Below are positions 33,901-46,200 of a stretch of 64,000 nt of DNA, piece by piece; positions within the stretch are counted from its first letter, which is position 1, and each line of letters opens with the position of its first letter. Made by a program: the position numbers and the translations under genes. Source of the DNA: Takakia lepidozioides (lineage: Eukaryota > Streptophyta > Takakiopsida > Takakiales > Takakiaceae). The notes beneath the pieces were generated by a model. It ran no database searches and was not told where the DNA came from. It saw only the letters and a program-made list of their open reading frames with translations. The stretch is from contig CM060732.1 in assembly GCA_030704615.1 (NCBI GenBank), positions 62,787,053-62,851,052 of the forward strand. Reading direction: 5' to 3'.

Positions 33901-36900
33901 CATTTGACAGTGCTTGGGGAATCCTTCGGAGGGTGCCTGTCAATCCACTTGGCACTTGTTGCCCCCCATCTTGTCTCACGCCTTGTTTTGGTAAGCAGTG
34001 AATACATGCTTTAAATGTTGGAATAGGTTATCCTTGAAATAATTCAGACAACTATGTTGACTGAAGCTACTTCAGCTACTATCTGACAATGTCAGATTCA
34101 GTTATTGAAGGGTTGTGAATTAAATGTACTTTTTTCAGTTCCAACAAGTAATAGTGTTGACATTAATCAGGGTAATCATGGGCTATGAAGGGGGTTAGCA
34201 CTTAAATCATTCTATGATGCCAGTCTAACACTCCCATCAGAACAAAATTATAAGTGTTGAATTATGTTTCGAGTGTGTTAAATTGGGTGATATCCAATTG
34301 TGTAGATGTTAAATGGGAATGAACCTCCTAAGTTTTATATGATATTGCTTAGTCAAGGGTTTTTGTGGTGACAGAGGAGGGAGGCAGAAATGCATGCCAT
34401 GTTGAGGTTGCATGGTCTTCTATTCTATGGAACATTACACACATTCACTTTGACCATGGCATAATGTAGTAAAATTGCAGGATATTCGCGGCAAAATGAG
34501 TCCTAAATTGTGGATTCTTCAATAAATTTCTATCAACCATCCACAGCATAGAGGCTCTTGGTGGTGGAGTGTTTGGTTGTTGGGGTCATGACTATTTGCT
34601 GTCCTGTATTAAAGGTTTTTTTCCTTTCAATTCATAAGTCTTAAACAGCTGCTTGATGGATGAGGGTTGGGCTTGTGGGATGTGTAGATCAACCCAGCCA
34701 CCAACTTTGCGGAGAACAATTCCATTGCCAGCTTCTGTGCCCGCACAGGCCTTCTTGCATCCTTCCCTGAGCCTCTCTATGAGCTCTCTCAGGTTTGCAT
34801 CTGCCTTTGGCCAATGCTAATGAAGGATTTATACTGCTTTTATCTTTGCTTGTTTTCTCATTTATTTAGTATCCACATACTACGGGGTTTGTCCCAGTGT
34901 ATTTTGAGCTGTGAATCTGCGTTCTCATCGATCCTTAGGTGGTTGTCGGAGTTGTGCTTCTTGGACCTTGAGAGATGTGTTCTAGACTTTGCTTACTGTA
35001 GCCTTCTAGTCATACATCACAGGCAAGACTGGATGAGGGAGGGAGTGAGGGAGAGGAAGGAGGGAAATGGAGGAGGCTGGAATTGTGGCACTACTCTTGT
35101 GTAAGGCTTCCTCTAGTGTACAGCTCATCTCCAAAAGGAAGATGATTCTTGCCTGGGAACTTTCAGCCGAAAGCTCTTTACCATAAATGATTGTTGCACT
35201 CCAGAATGCAGACCCAGGACTTCTAACATTGTTTCAATGGACTCAAATTGAGTGAAAGTAATAGTCTTTTGATGCTGGTGAACAGGGCCTATCATTCAGA
35301 CAAATAGCCAGTGCATTGCATCAGAAAATGTATGTTATCCTCATCATCAGGCCCCCTAGTCAGCATGGGAAGACCCTTTAGATAGTCTTTTGAACGCCTC
35401 TTGTTCAACAAAAGATGGGAAGAAGGTCAGTGCATATTTGCTTGCCCCAACCTTTTTGTCATACACTCCGCACCTGGTTTCCACAGAAAAGAGACTGGTA
35501 CAGAAACGTGAGGAAGTGTAATGGCACAACTAAGAGCCCCTGCCTCAGCAGCAGCCATTGCTGAACCTCTAAAGATATCACTCAAATTGCTAGTTCAAAA
35601 TGCTCCTTACAGACATACACATTTTTCAAATAAATGCTGGCATTGAATACAGGACATTATGTTATCCTTGATGGTGAAGCGCAACCGGGTGTCAAGGGCA
35701 GGTAATGAGGATTTGCTGTCCCCTATTGATTATGTTCCGGCCACCTGTGCTGCATGGCGGTTCTCAATGCTCAATGACAACTCAGGACTCTCTGACAGCA
35801 ATGTTCAATCCATCAATGTGCCCACTCTTTTGGTTTGTATTTGCTCCTCTCTTCCTTGCCACAATTTGTATGTGCTGAGTAGGACCATACTCATTAGACT
35901 TTGCCTGCCGAAGCCTTGTGGCCTGAAACCCCCAAATATTAAGTTCTGATTTACTCAGTAACCTCCTGCCTAACAATGCCTAAGATGGAATGCCAGCTGT
36001 AGGTGTGTTTCTAGAGACTGGTGTCTCTGTTTCTTTGTTCTTGTCCGATAAGCTCTCTTGGCTTTGTGACCATACTGAAGTTCCCTTGATTAATAGTTGT
36101 TTTGGGCCTGCTTATGGAGGCCCCCTCTCTAATGCTTTTTCGTCCCATAAGCTCTTTGAGGTTTCTGTGGACATTACAAAGTATCATTTCATTTCATTTC
36201 TCTCTGTGGGATAGGCTTTGTGGTATTGGGGGTTGACTAACATCCATGCCCCTAGTTGATAGGTGGGACATATACATGTTTCTTGTACCATGAAGTAACT
36301 TGTGTGAGTGATATGAGTGTACAGCTAGCAGCAGCAAAGGACCGGGTGCTATCTTCAGTGGCAGAATGTGCACGCCTCCAACGTCTCCTTCCCAACTCTA
36401 AGCGTGTAGTGCTACCTGAGAGGTTCTCTCCCTTTTTCTATCTTCATCAACACTTTGGCAGAGGTCTTGAGCTTTGAGAACCTACTTCCTAGTAGGCTTC
36501 CTAGGGGCACTGTCTCAAGCAATGTTGGGAGTCTCTTGATGCAGTTTTCTTGTTGTTCTACTTGTTCCATGGGTCCATGGTTTCTTTTTAACGAAATTTA
36601 AGCACCATCAAAACTGTCTCTACCCAGAATTGTGCTTAGAGTTTCCATGTCTAGCTCTGAAATGCTATGTATATCTCTCTTTGATCATCAACAGGTTGCC
36701 ATGCATAGTGGTCCAGAAGAATCCTTATTTTCTTGGTTTTTTGTTGGTGTGAACCATCTGCAGTGGGCATACCATTCTCCTTGAAGATTCAATCGATTTG
36801 GCATCCATGTTACACAAATATGGGTTCAGCCCTCCTGCTGTGGTGTCCGGAGCATTGTCAAAGCTCTCACCATCCACAGACTTCTCAGCTGCGTCAGTCC

Positions 36901-37212
36901 CTCCTTCTCAAAATTCCAGCCCACAGTCTGCTCCGCTACTGAAAAAGAGAAAGCAGGCAGTCTCAGATGATGTCATGGATGAATTGGGTCGATTTCTTGA
37001 ACCGTGGCGGGTGCGTAGAAGCTCTTTCTCATGCTCAGCAAAACGATTTCCTCCCTGCAGTTTGTAGGCCCTTACGTTTTCGATCTAACCCAAGCAAATC
37101 AGATGGGATGTGCTAGTACAAGCTCTCTCCGAATCACCTTGTTCTTTCTGGTTGCAGATATTGACATCTCCTCTTGTTAGTGGTGCAGACAACCTACCTG
37201 ATCCAGGCGAAG

Positions 37213-37247
<35 letters not shown>

Positions 37248-40200
37248 CTGGGCGTTGAGTTCTCCTCCAATTGTAATTGGGATGCACATATCCGGAAAGT
37301 TGTTCAAACTGGCAAGGGCAAAGCTCTGGGGCTCACTAAATTTTTCCACTGCAGAGGGGTCAACTCTGAGGTTAAGAAAACCATGCTTTGTCGCGTTATT
37401 AGACCTGCCTTGGAGTACGGATCTGCTATATGGGTTGATAACTCCAACCAGGCTAAGTCTCTAGAATCCATTCAAGTGGGGGTGCTTAAGGAGTGTATGT
37501 CAGCATGCTCCAAAACAGCCAATGTGGCTGTTCGGGGTGAGTTTGGCATTCCGTCCCTAAGCTCCCGACGAGATGAATTCAAGGTCAGATGGTGGGGTCA
37601 GCTGCAACATATGCCCAACACCAGATATCCTAAGTTAATCGACTCTATATCTTGGAAACAGGACCGCCCTGTCAAACAGGCTAAGTCCTGGCAGAAGAGA
37701 GTAGAAGAGATCTCAAGGACCTGGACCTGGATCCGCAAGTCTTGACCCTGCTGGATAAATCTGACTTAGAGGCTGTAGTGTCCTCAGCCATGTCTGTTGC
37801 CATGAGATTGTCTGATGAAAATGAAGTTAGGCAGAAAACTTCCCTGAACTTGTTTCCAGTCTGTGACATAGGGGAGGACATCTTGGATGACCTCAAGGGT
37901 CTACCCACTCTCGGCACTAGACTGAAATTTAAACTCAGGGCAGGAAGCCTACCTTTGAACAGCAAACAGAAGCAGAGAGGAAAGGGAGAGTGCAATTGCC
38001 CGTTGTGTGGGCAATCTGAAGACAGTATTCATTTTCTGATGCACTGTCCGGGGTTCTCTCACCAAAGAGACGCTCTCTTCAAATCTATTAAGGGAATTGT
38101 GCCTGTACCCCTGTTTACCAACTTTGAAAGTCTCGAGGCTGAGCCAAAAGCCCAGGCCCTCCTGAGGCCTAGTTTTTGGGCAAATCACACACAGCAGATT
38201 GATGCTTGTGTGAAGGGATTTCTAGAGGATATCTGGAAAACCCGGATTAATTCTATATATGGAGGTAAGTCTTACTACCAACGTCAGCCCCTGACAGAGG
38301 TAGGTTCTGTCCCTTTTGTTCCCGCTCAAACTGGGCGCGGGGTCAATTGCCACAAGGCTACGGCAAACAACGTCTTATGAGTACAATCTCTCCATTATAA
38401 ACTCTCCCTGTCCTCTAGGAAGCCTATTGACATTGGGTGGACTTGAAACAGGAGTACATTAATGTCTCTGTGACTAAATGCCGGCCTTGTGACCTCGTGT
38501 CCTTGTTTGTTTCGACCTGAAGTGCTTTGCTTCAGGTAAGGTAGTGCATTGGATTTAGCTGGAAAGCTTGGGGCCTTTCCCTCTTTAGAATATGCCTACA
38601 CGGGCCATTCCCTGCAACTCCCTGGAGTGTGATCTCTGAATGGTAACAAGCGGACTCCTACCGCTTGGGGGCAGCCCCTCCGCCCAAATTGGGCAGTCGT
38701 ATGCTCTGTCTAGCATACTCGGCACTTGGGCTCGGGTTGGTTCCTGTGCTTAAACTTATGGCCTGCGAAAACAATCAAAAATTTAGCTCCTATCAACATC
38801 AACACTCCTCAGGGTGATCCCTGGGAATTGGTTACTTATGCCAAATCTAGGGCTCATGTGTAGTTTTTGGGGTGAATCCCAGGATGGACGATGTGACCTT
38901 TAAAAACTACATGCTCTAGCTTAGGCTTGGATTTCATGGGCTAATGGTACCATCTCGAGACTTGATAACAGGGGTACGTTGAAGGTTGCAATGACCAAAG
39001 TGCTTCTAATAGAGTCCCGCATCAATTCAATCTCAAAGAAGTTCGTCCCTTGACTGGCTGGAGAGCGGTCTTAGACATTGGTGATTCAATGGGGCGCTCT
39101 AGGAAGACAACCAAGGGCAACAACTTCAACTTGAGAGTTTCTAATCGGTTTGGTGCTCTGGATGAGGTTGAATCCAAACAGCCAGAAGGACAAGATGCCC
39201 CTAAGTGTACGGAACCTGAACATCCTGAATCTGAAGGATTTGGTACTTCTGAATGGCTACCAATCCTCAAGGTTTACACAAGACGAACAAATTCTATACA
39301 CGGGTAATTGTCCCCAAGCCGTTCAGATGGACATCTGTCCCTAAGTGTGCAGAGCCCTGAACGTCGTGTAACTGAAGGATTTGGTACTCTAAATGTTTAC
39401 CAATCCTCAAAGTCTACACAAGACGAGCAAAATCTATACACGGGGTAATTGTCCCCAAGCAGTCTAACGGACAATCTGCCCCTATGTGTGCGGAGCCCGT
39501 GCGTCGTGTAACTGAAAGATTTGGTACCCTGAATGGTTTACCAATTCTCAAGTTTACACAAGACGAGCAAAATCTACACATGGGGTAACTGTCCCCCCAG
39601 AACGGTTGGCCATCCAGGAGCAATCACAAGCTACCTAGACGACAAACAAATTCACACACAAAGGGCTGGCTTGCGGCTGGCCACTTTCAACTTCTCAGGG
39701 TTGACCAACCAAAGGAAACAACTTGAAGTGGGACAAGTTCTTCGGATTAATGATATTCATATCTGTGCTGGGCAAAAAACATGGGAAACGTCGGATAAAC
39801 TGGTTGGAGATGTCATTGGTTATAAATGGGCAGGTAAGATGTGTACTCTGCCAAACGCGGTCAAAAAGGGGTCGGATTCTTTGTCCGTGATTTCTTGTTT
39901 GACAATTGTGAAATTATCAACAAGGGTTTGAGGTACGAGCATAGTATCTGCTAAAACTGAATTTGAAGGGCGGCATGAGTACAAAGGACCTCTTTGTTGG
40001 TTGTGTTTACATGCCCACAGAGGGGACCCTTAGTGCTGACGCAGACAAGGCCTTCGAAGATGTAAAGCTGGACTGTGCTTCTTCCTTGCCAAAAGGGTAC
40101 TTGTTTGGGGCAGGGTGGGCAAAGGGATCCATCATATCAGGACGATATCATTGGACCTTTTGGTAGGACGAGCTGAATTCTAATGGCAGACGGTTAATTA

Positions 40201-43200
40201 ACTGTCTAGAAGAGCTTCAGCTTTGACCTTGAATAACAGGACAAGAGGTGACCAAGTGCAGTGGACTCGTGAGAAACCCCAAACTGGGGAACGTTCCATT
40301 GTGGACTATATCATAATGGACAAAATTTTGTTCCCCCAGTGTGCCAATGTGTTGATCGACGAACTGATATTGGTACCTCTGACCACTTCCTGGTTTGGAC
40401 TGAGATCAAAAGGTGTTTTCCACCACCAAGAGATCTGTGAAACGTTCGATTCGGAAGTGGCGCATAGAAAAATTCCACAATGAGGAGGTCAAGGCTGAGT
40501 ACGTCCAGGCCTTGCAAGAGGCTCTCCCTCATTTTGTCCAATCGCTCCAAGAACTTCAGTCACGCTCTGTTAATGCAAGAAATGAGTCGAAAGAGCAGTG
40601 GACTCTTGGGAGGGTTTCGTTTCCTCCGTGGCTGACAAGATCATTGGGAGGAAACTAATTGTCTGCGGTAGAGCAGTTAATTGGTGGACTAATGAGATTA
40701 AACTCAAGATAGCTGAGAGACGAGCCCTCTATAAAGTGTGCTGCAATTTGGAAACCAACAGAGAATTGTGGGCGAGGTACTACCAGCTCCGTAAAGATAT
40801 CAATCAGCTTGTTAGGTCTCAGAAGAAATTATACTGGGACAAGTTTATACAGTGAAATAAACTCAAACCACCATGTGGTAATGACAAGAAATTCTGGTTG
40901 GCCCTTCAACGTTTGTACAAACCGAAAAACGGTCAGCAAGTACAAGCGCTGAAGACTACTAAAGGTGCAGTGGTGACTTCATCGGTTGACATTGTCAAAA
41001 CCTTTGAAACTCACTACAGTATCCTTGGCAGAACTTCTAGGTCTAACAGTGAGGGGTCTTCTGCTGAATGGAGGGACACAGTTGGAAAAACTGTTCCTAT
41101 GATTCAAAACAGCCCTGATGACTGGAGTATATTTCAATGGCTTATAATGCTCCCATTAGTTGAGATTGTGGAAGCAATTGAACATTTAAATGGATATAAA
41201 GCTGGTGGACCTGATGGTATTGTCAACGAGCTTATCAAGCACGGTGGCGATCCCATGATAGAGGCCCTAGTTCTCCTCTTTAACCTTATCTGGAAGACTG
41301 AAATGATCCCCTTTCGCTGGCGACAGGGGGTCATTGTCAATCTATACAAGAAGGGTGACAGAGAAGAACCGGGGAACTACCGTGGCATCACACTCCTCAA
41401 TGCTGTTGGCAAGACATTCTGCAGAGTTATAAGTACTCGTCTCGAGGTTGATCTGGAGTCTAGAGGTTGTTTCCACGAAGGCCAAGCTGGCTTTGGCGAA
41501 ACAGGGGCTGTGTGGATCATATCTTCACTCTAAGCCAGATTATCCAGGGAAAGAAAAAAGAAGGGAAACCCACTTATGTCTTTTTCCTGGATGTCAAAAA
41601 GGCTTATGACACAGTGTGGAGAGATGGCCTATGGTTCCGCCTCTGGTCTTGTGGGATCAAGGGAAAGATGTGGAGAGTTGTCCACAACTTGTATGCTCAC
41701 ACCAAAAGCTGTGTCACTGTTAACGGACAGAAGTCCAACTTCTTTGACATAGACCAAGGTGTAGCTCAAGGATGTACTCTCTCCCCTCTGCTCTTCAATT
41801 TTCATCAATCAACTCCTCGAGGATGTGGAAAGTGAGACATTTGGGTTAAGGTGGGTGATACCACCATACCAGCCCTTATGTTTGCGGATGACTTCGCAGG
41901 CATAGGGGAGACTCCAACCAATCTCCAGGAGTTGATTGATTGCGCGAAGAGATACTTTGATCTTTGGGGGCTGAGGCTAATGTCAGCAAATGTGCAGTGG
42001 TAGCATTCAACGACAGAGGAGAGGGAGGAAGTGATCTTAAGTGGCAGTGGAGTAGCCAAGAGATCCCGGTCCTCCCTTCCTACACTTACCTGGGCGTTGA
42101 GTTCTCCTCCAATTGTAAATTGGGATGCACATATCCGGAAAGTTGTTCAAACTGGCAAGGCAAAGCTCTGGGGCTCACTAAATTTTTCCACTGCAGAGGG
42201 GTCAACTCTGAGGTTAAGAAAACCATGCTTTGTCGCGTTATTAGACCTGCCTTGGAGTACGGATCTGCTATATGGGTTGATAACTCCAACCAGGCTAAGT
42301 CTCTAGAATCCATTCAAGTGGGGGTGCTTAAGGAGTGTATGTCAGCATGCTCCAAAACAGCCAATGTGGCTGTTCGGGGTGAGTTTGGCATTCCGTCCTT
42401 AAGCTCCCGACGAGATGAATTCAAGGTCAGATGGTGGGGTCGCTGCAACATATGCCCAACACCAGATATCCTAAGTTAATCGACTCTATATCTTGGAAAC
42501 AGGACCGCCCTGTCAAACAGGCTAAGTCCTGGCAGAAGAGAGTAGAAGAGATCCTCAAGGACCTGGACCTGGATCCGCAAGTCTTGACCCTGCTGGATAA
42601 ATCTGACTTAGAGGCTGTAGTGTCCTCAGCCATGTCTGTTGCCATGAGATTGTCTGATGAAAATGAAGTTAGGCAGAAAACTTCCCTGAACTTGTTTCCA
42701 GTCTGTGACATGGGGGGGACACCTTGGATGACCTCAAGGGTCTACCCACTCTCGGCACTAGACTGAAGTTTAAACTCAGGGCAGGAAGCCTACCTTTGAA
42801 CAGCAAACAGAAGCAGAGAGGAAAGGGAGAGTGCAATTGCCCGTTGTGTGGGCAATCTGAAGACAGTATTCATTTTCTGATACACTGTCCGGGGTTCTCT
42901 CACCAAAGAGACGCTCTCTTCAAATCTATTAAGGGAATTGTGCCTGTACCCCTGTTTACCAACTTTGAAAGTCTCGAGGCTGAGCCAAAAGCCCAGGCCC
43001 TCCTGAGGCCTAGTTTTTGGGCAATCACACACACAGCAGATTGATGCTTGTGTGAAGGGATTTCTAGAGGATATCTGGAAAAACCCGATTAATTCTTTAT
43101 ATGGAGGTAAGGTAGAAGCGTCAGCCCCTGACAGAGGTAGGTTCTGTCCCTTTTGTTCCCGCTCAAACTGGGCGCGGGGTCAATGGCCACAAGGCTACGG

Positions 43201-46200
43201 CAAACAACGTCTTATGAGTACAATCTCTCCATTATAAAGTTAAGTCTGTGGACGTTGTAAAGTGAATTTTGTTCTTTCCCGTTTGGTGTTCTCTTGCAGT
43301 CCTAATGTGTCCCATAGGAGGTGGATGTAATCTGTTTCTTTCTCTCTTCAGGTGCATGCGAGTAATTTTCTTTTGTTTTTTTGGGCAAGCCAACCTACTG
43401 AAGATAGCAGTGAAACCCAAAAGAGCTCCCGCTTTGGAATCAGGAGCCTTTTAGTAAACAATCTCTCATGGACAGTTATGAAGTTCCAGCTTCCCTGTCT
43501 TTGCAGCTAGAGGGCTATAACAGCAGTGCTGAATGAACCTCATGTAGTATGATCCCAGCATGTAGATCAAACCATACTCAATCCACTGGATAGTCATCAG
43601 CTGTGCATGAGTCCAATAGCAAGGTGGATTGAGTCTTAAGTACTGTTGTGGGAACCCCAGCCTGGGTCCAGGAAGGTTGATATCCAGTGGGGGCCACTCT
43701 CTCACAAGCTGATGGTAGCAGGGAACAAAGGAATGAAAAATCTCCCAGGCATAGTTACCAATCAGAGAAACACCCGCAGTGCACCCTTATTGGGGAGAGT
43801 GGTGGAGGTTACAACTTTCCAAGACAAATGAAATGAAATGAAATGGTGCTTTATAACGTCCGACAAAGAAAGCCTTCCAAAGCAAAAAGCTGCAGAAGCA
43901 GTAGACCACCAGCACCTAGTCCGCAAAGCTCAAGAGTGAAAGAGGCCACCGAAGAAAAATAGTGCACATCATTCTCCTGGAGCACACTTCATAAATGAAC
44001 TCTCCCACTCTGTCTCTTTATGCTTTTCTTTTGCCGAGCAAAGGCAAAATGCTGTGGAACAGATTCCATGAACAGAAACACCCATTTAAAGTGAGCAGCT
44101 ACTGAAATGCAAGATGTCTGGCTAATTGCATTCCAAGAGTGAGCCATCCAGATATTATTCAAGAGGCTGGAGTCACATTACACTTGCCATCAGTTCATGG
44201 ATGTGTGAGGGATTTGGATAACCGCTAGTGCAAGGAGTGCTTTATGCTTGGAAGCATCCATGGACAGATCAAAGATTTTGGCGCGATGAGGAAATTAAAT
44301 CATGAGGAAGAACAAATGGGACCCAATGTGAGCCAGGGGACAAAGCAGTCTATTGTCAGTGGTTCTCTCCTCTTAAAAGGGACTGGCCAAATGCCACATT
44401 TCAGAGGCCTTGCAGATTCATGCTCACTCTCAGATCCCTTATGTTCCACCCAAACTGGGCAGGTCTATGGCCACAGTTTCAGCAAACAACTTCTCAGGAG
44501 TACTATTCTCTTCAGAGGCCTCGAGCTATGAAGACCACAAGTGCTTAGCCGCCTATCTCCATGTTGCACTCAATCTGAGGGCCACTTAACAAGTCCATCA
44601 GGGTCTCAGTCTTACCTTAGTTTCAGAAATCTCAAATAGAATCGTCATGTGGTCCTTAGGCTGTGCAGGCTGTCGTGTACACAGAATATACTTTTTCTGC
44701 TCTCTCTGTCATACATGTAATGAAGTTAATAAGTCAATCTGTTAACTCACAAATATTGCTAAATGCACAAGGGAGTGATTTGTTCCTGTTTGCAATAAGT
44801 ACTCTTTGTATCATAGTTATTGATGATGCACTGCTCCTTGGCATGCCTTACCATGAGCTGGTCCACCTTACAATTGTGGGTGTGGTGCAGCCCAAAAGGC
44901 CTTTGTTGTTTGTGGGGAACCACACCATGTTTGGCGTCTACGATTCTCCTATTCTTGTTCACGAGGTGCTCCACTTTTCCCTGTGGTTTGTGTTTCAACC
45001 ATTATGCTGTAGTTGGCATTATTACAGCATCATCAAATTCTTTTACTAATTATGGGCACAAATCAGAGTGAACACTATATGTTCTGGAGTTCTTATGGAT
45101 ATGGATCATAGTATCAGACAGATAACATGGCAGTTGTGCAACTCTCTGAGTCAAATGGGATTCAATTTACTTCAACTGTGAAGTTACGCATGAATGCAAT
45201 AATTATTTCCTCTTTCTCTTTGTCTTTCTTCCTTTCTCTTGTTTTTGGGCTGCTTGTGGAGGGCCCTTCTCTCTTTCTTGTCCCATAAGCTCTTCCGCGG
45301 GCACTATAAAGTATCATTTCATTTCTGCCTTCCTTTGGAAATATCTGAAAGGAGCTTGTGGGGATTTTTGCAGCTGTTTTTTAGGGGCTTTCACTGTCGA
45401 GGGCTGGCTCACCCAGGGCATTGGACTACTGGCGTGGGACCCATATTTGAAAGGTACTTGTGCTTCTCATCTCTTCCCAGCTGATATAGGGCAGATCTGC
45501 TTCTGAGGTTCTTGAAAGCGCCAAGTGCAGGTCATTTCCACCACACGTGCACCATCTCCCCCACCGATCCAAGGGAAGGGGAGACCTCACATAGTGGAGA
45601 CCCTGGGAACGATACTTTAGGAAAGGAGTCCTTAACTCACCACAACCGGATCAATGCCTAGAAGGCTCTCTCAAATTGCCGGAAACGGTTGAAATGAGGT
45701 CGGAGTAATTAACCAGGACCAATTGGGGGAACCTGATGGGGCCAGCGACGACTTGAGAGCCCTGACTTCTACCTGAGGGTTATCAAGAAGTAGGATATAC
45801 TATATTTTCTGACTACTCCACATCAAATACCCAGACTGCTCAAACCTGGCTCTCATCTTTAGACTGTGGTTGTGCAGGTATGGGAATGTGAAAGCGTCTA
45901 AGTTTGCTGCATACAAGCTACTAAAGGCATATGTCAAACCTCTTGAACTAGCATCTCCTGCAATGCACTTTCTTTGTTGAGTTTCTCGGGACTTTTTTCT
46001 AGTTGGGTGGCTGGCATAAGGCACTTCACTGATAGATCTTCTTAGGCTTGGACAAGGGGAAGGATGACAAGATGGGAGGTGGCAGCAATAAACTGACTAT
46101 TTGCTGCACGTATCACACCCTTGCTTGCAGGAAGGAGAGGATGTGCTACTCTTTCCTGGAGGTGCAAGAGAAGTGTGCAAGCGGAAAGTAAGTAGTTTTT

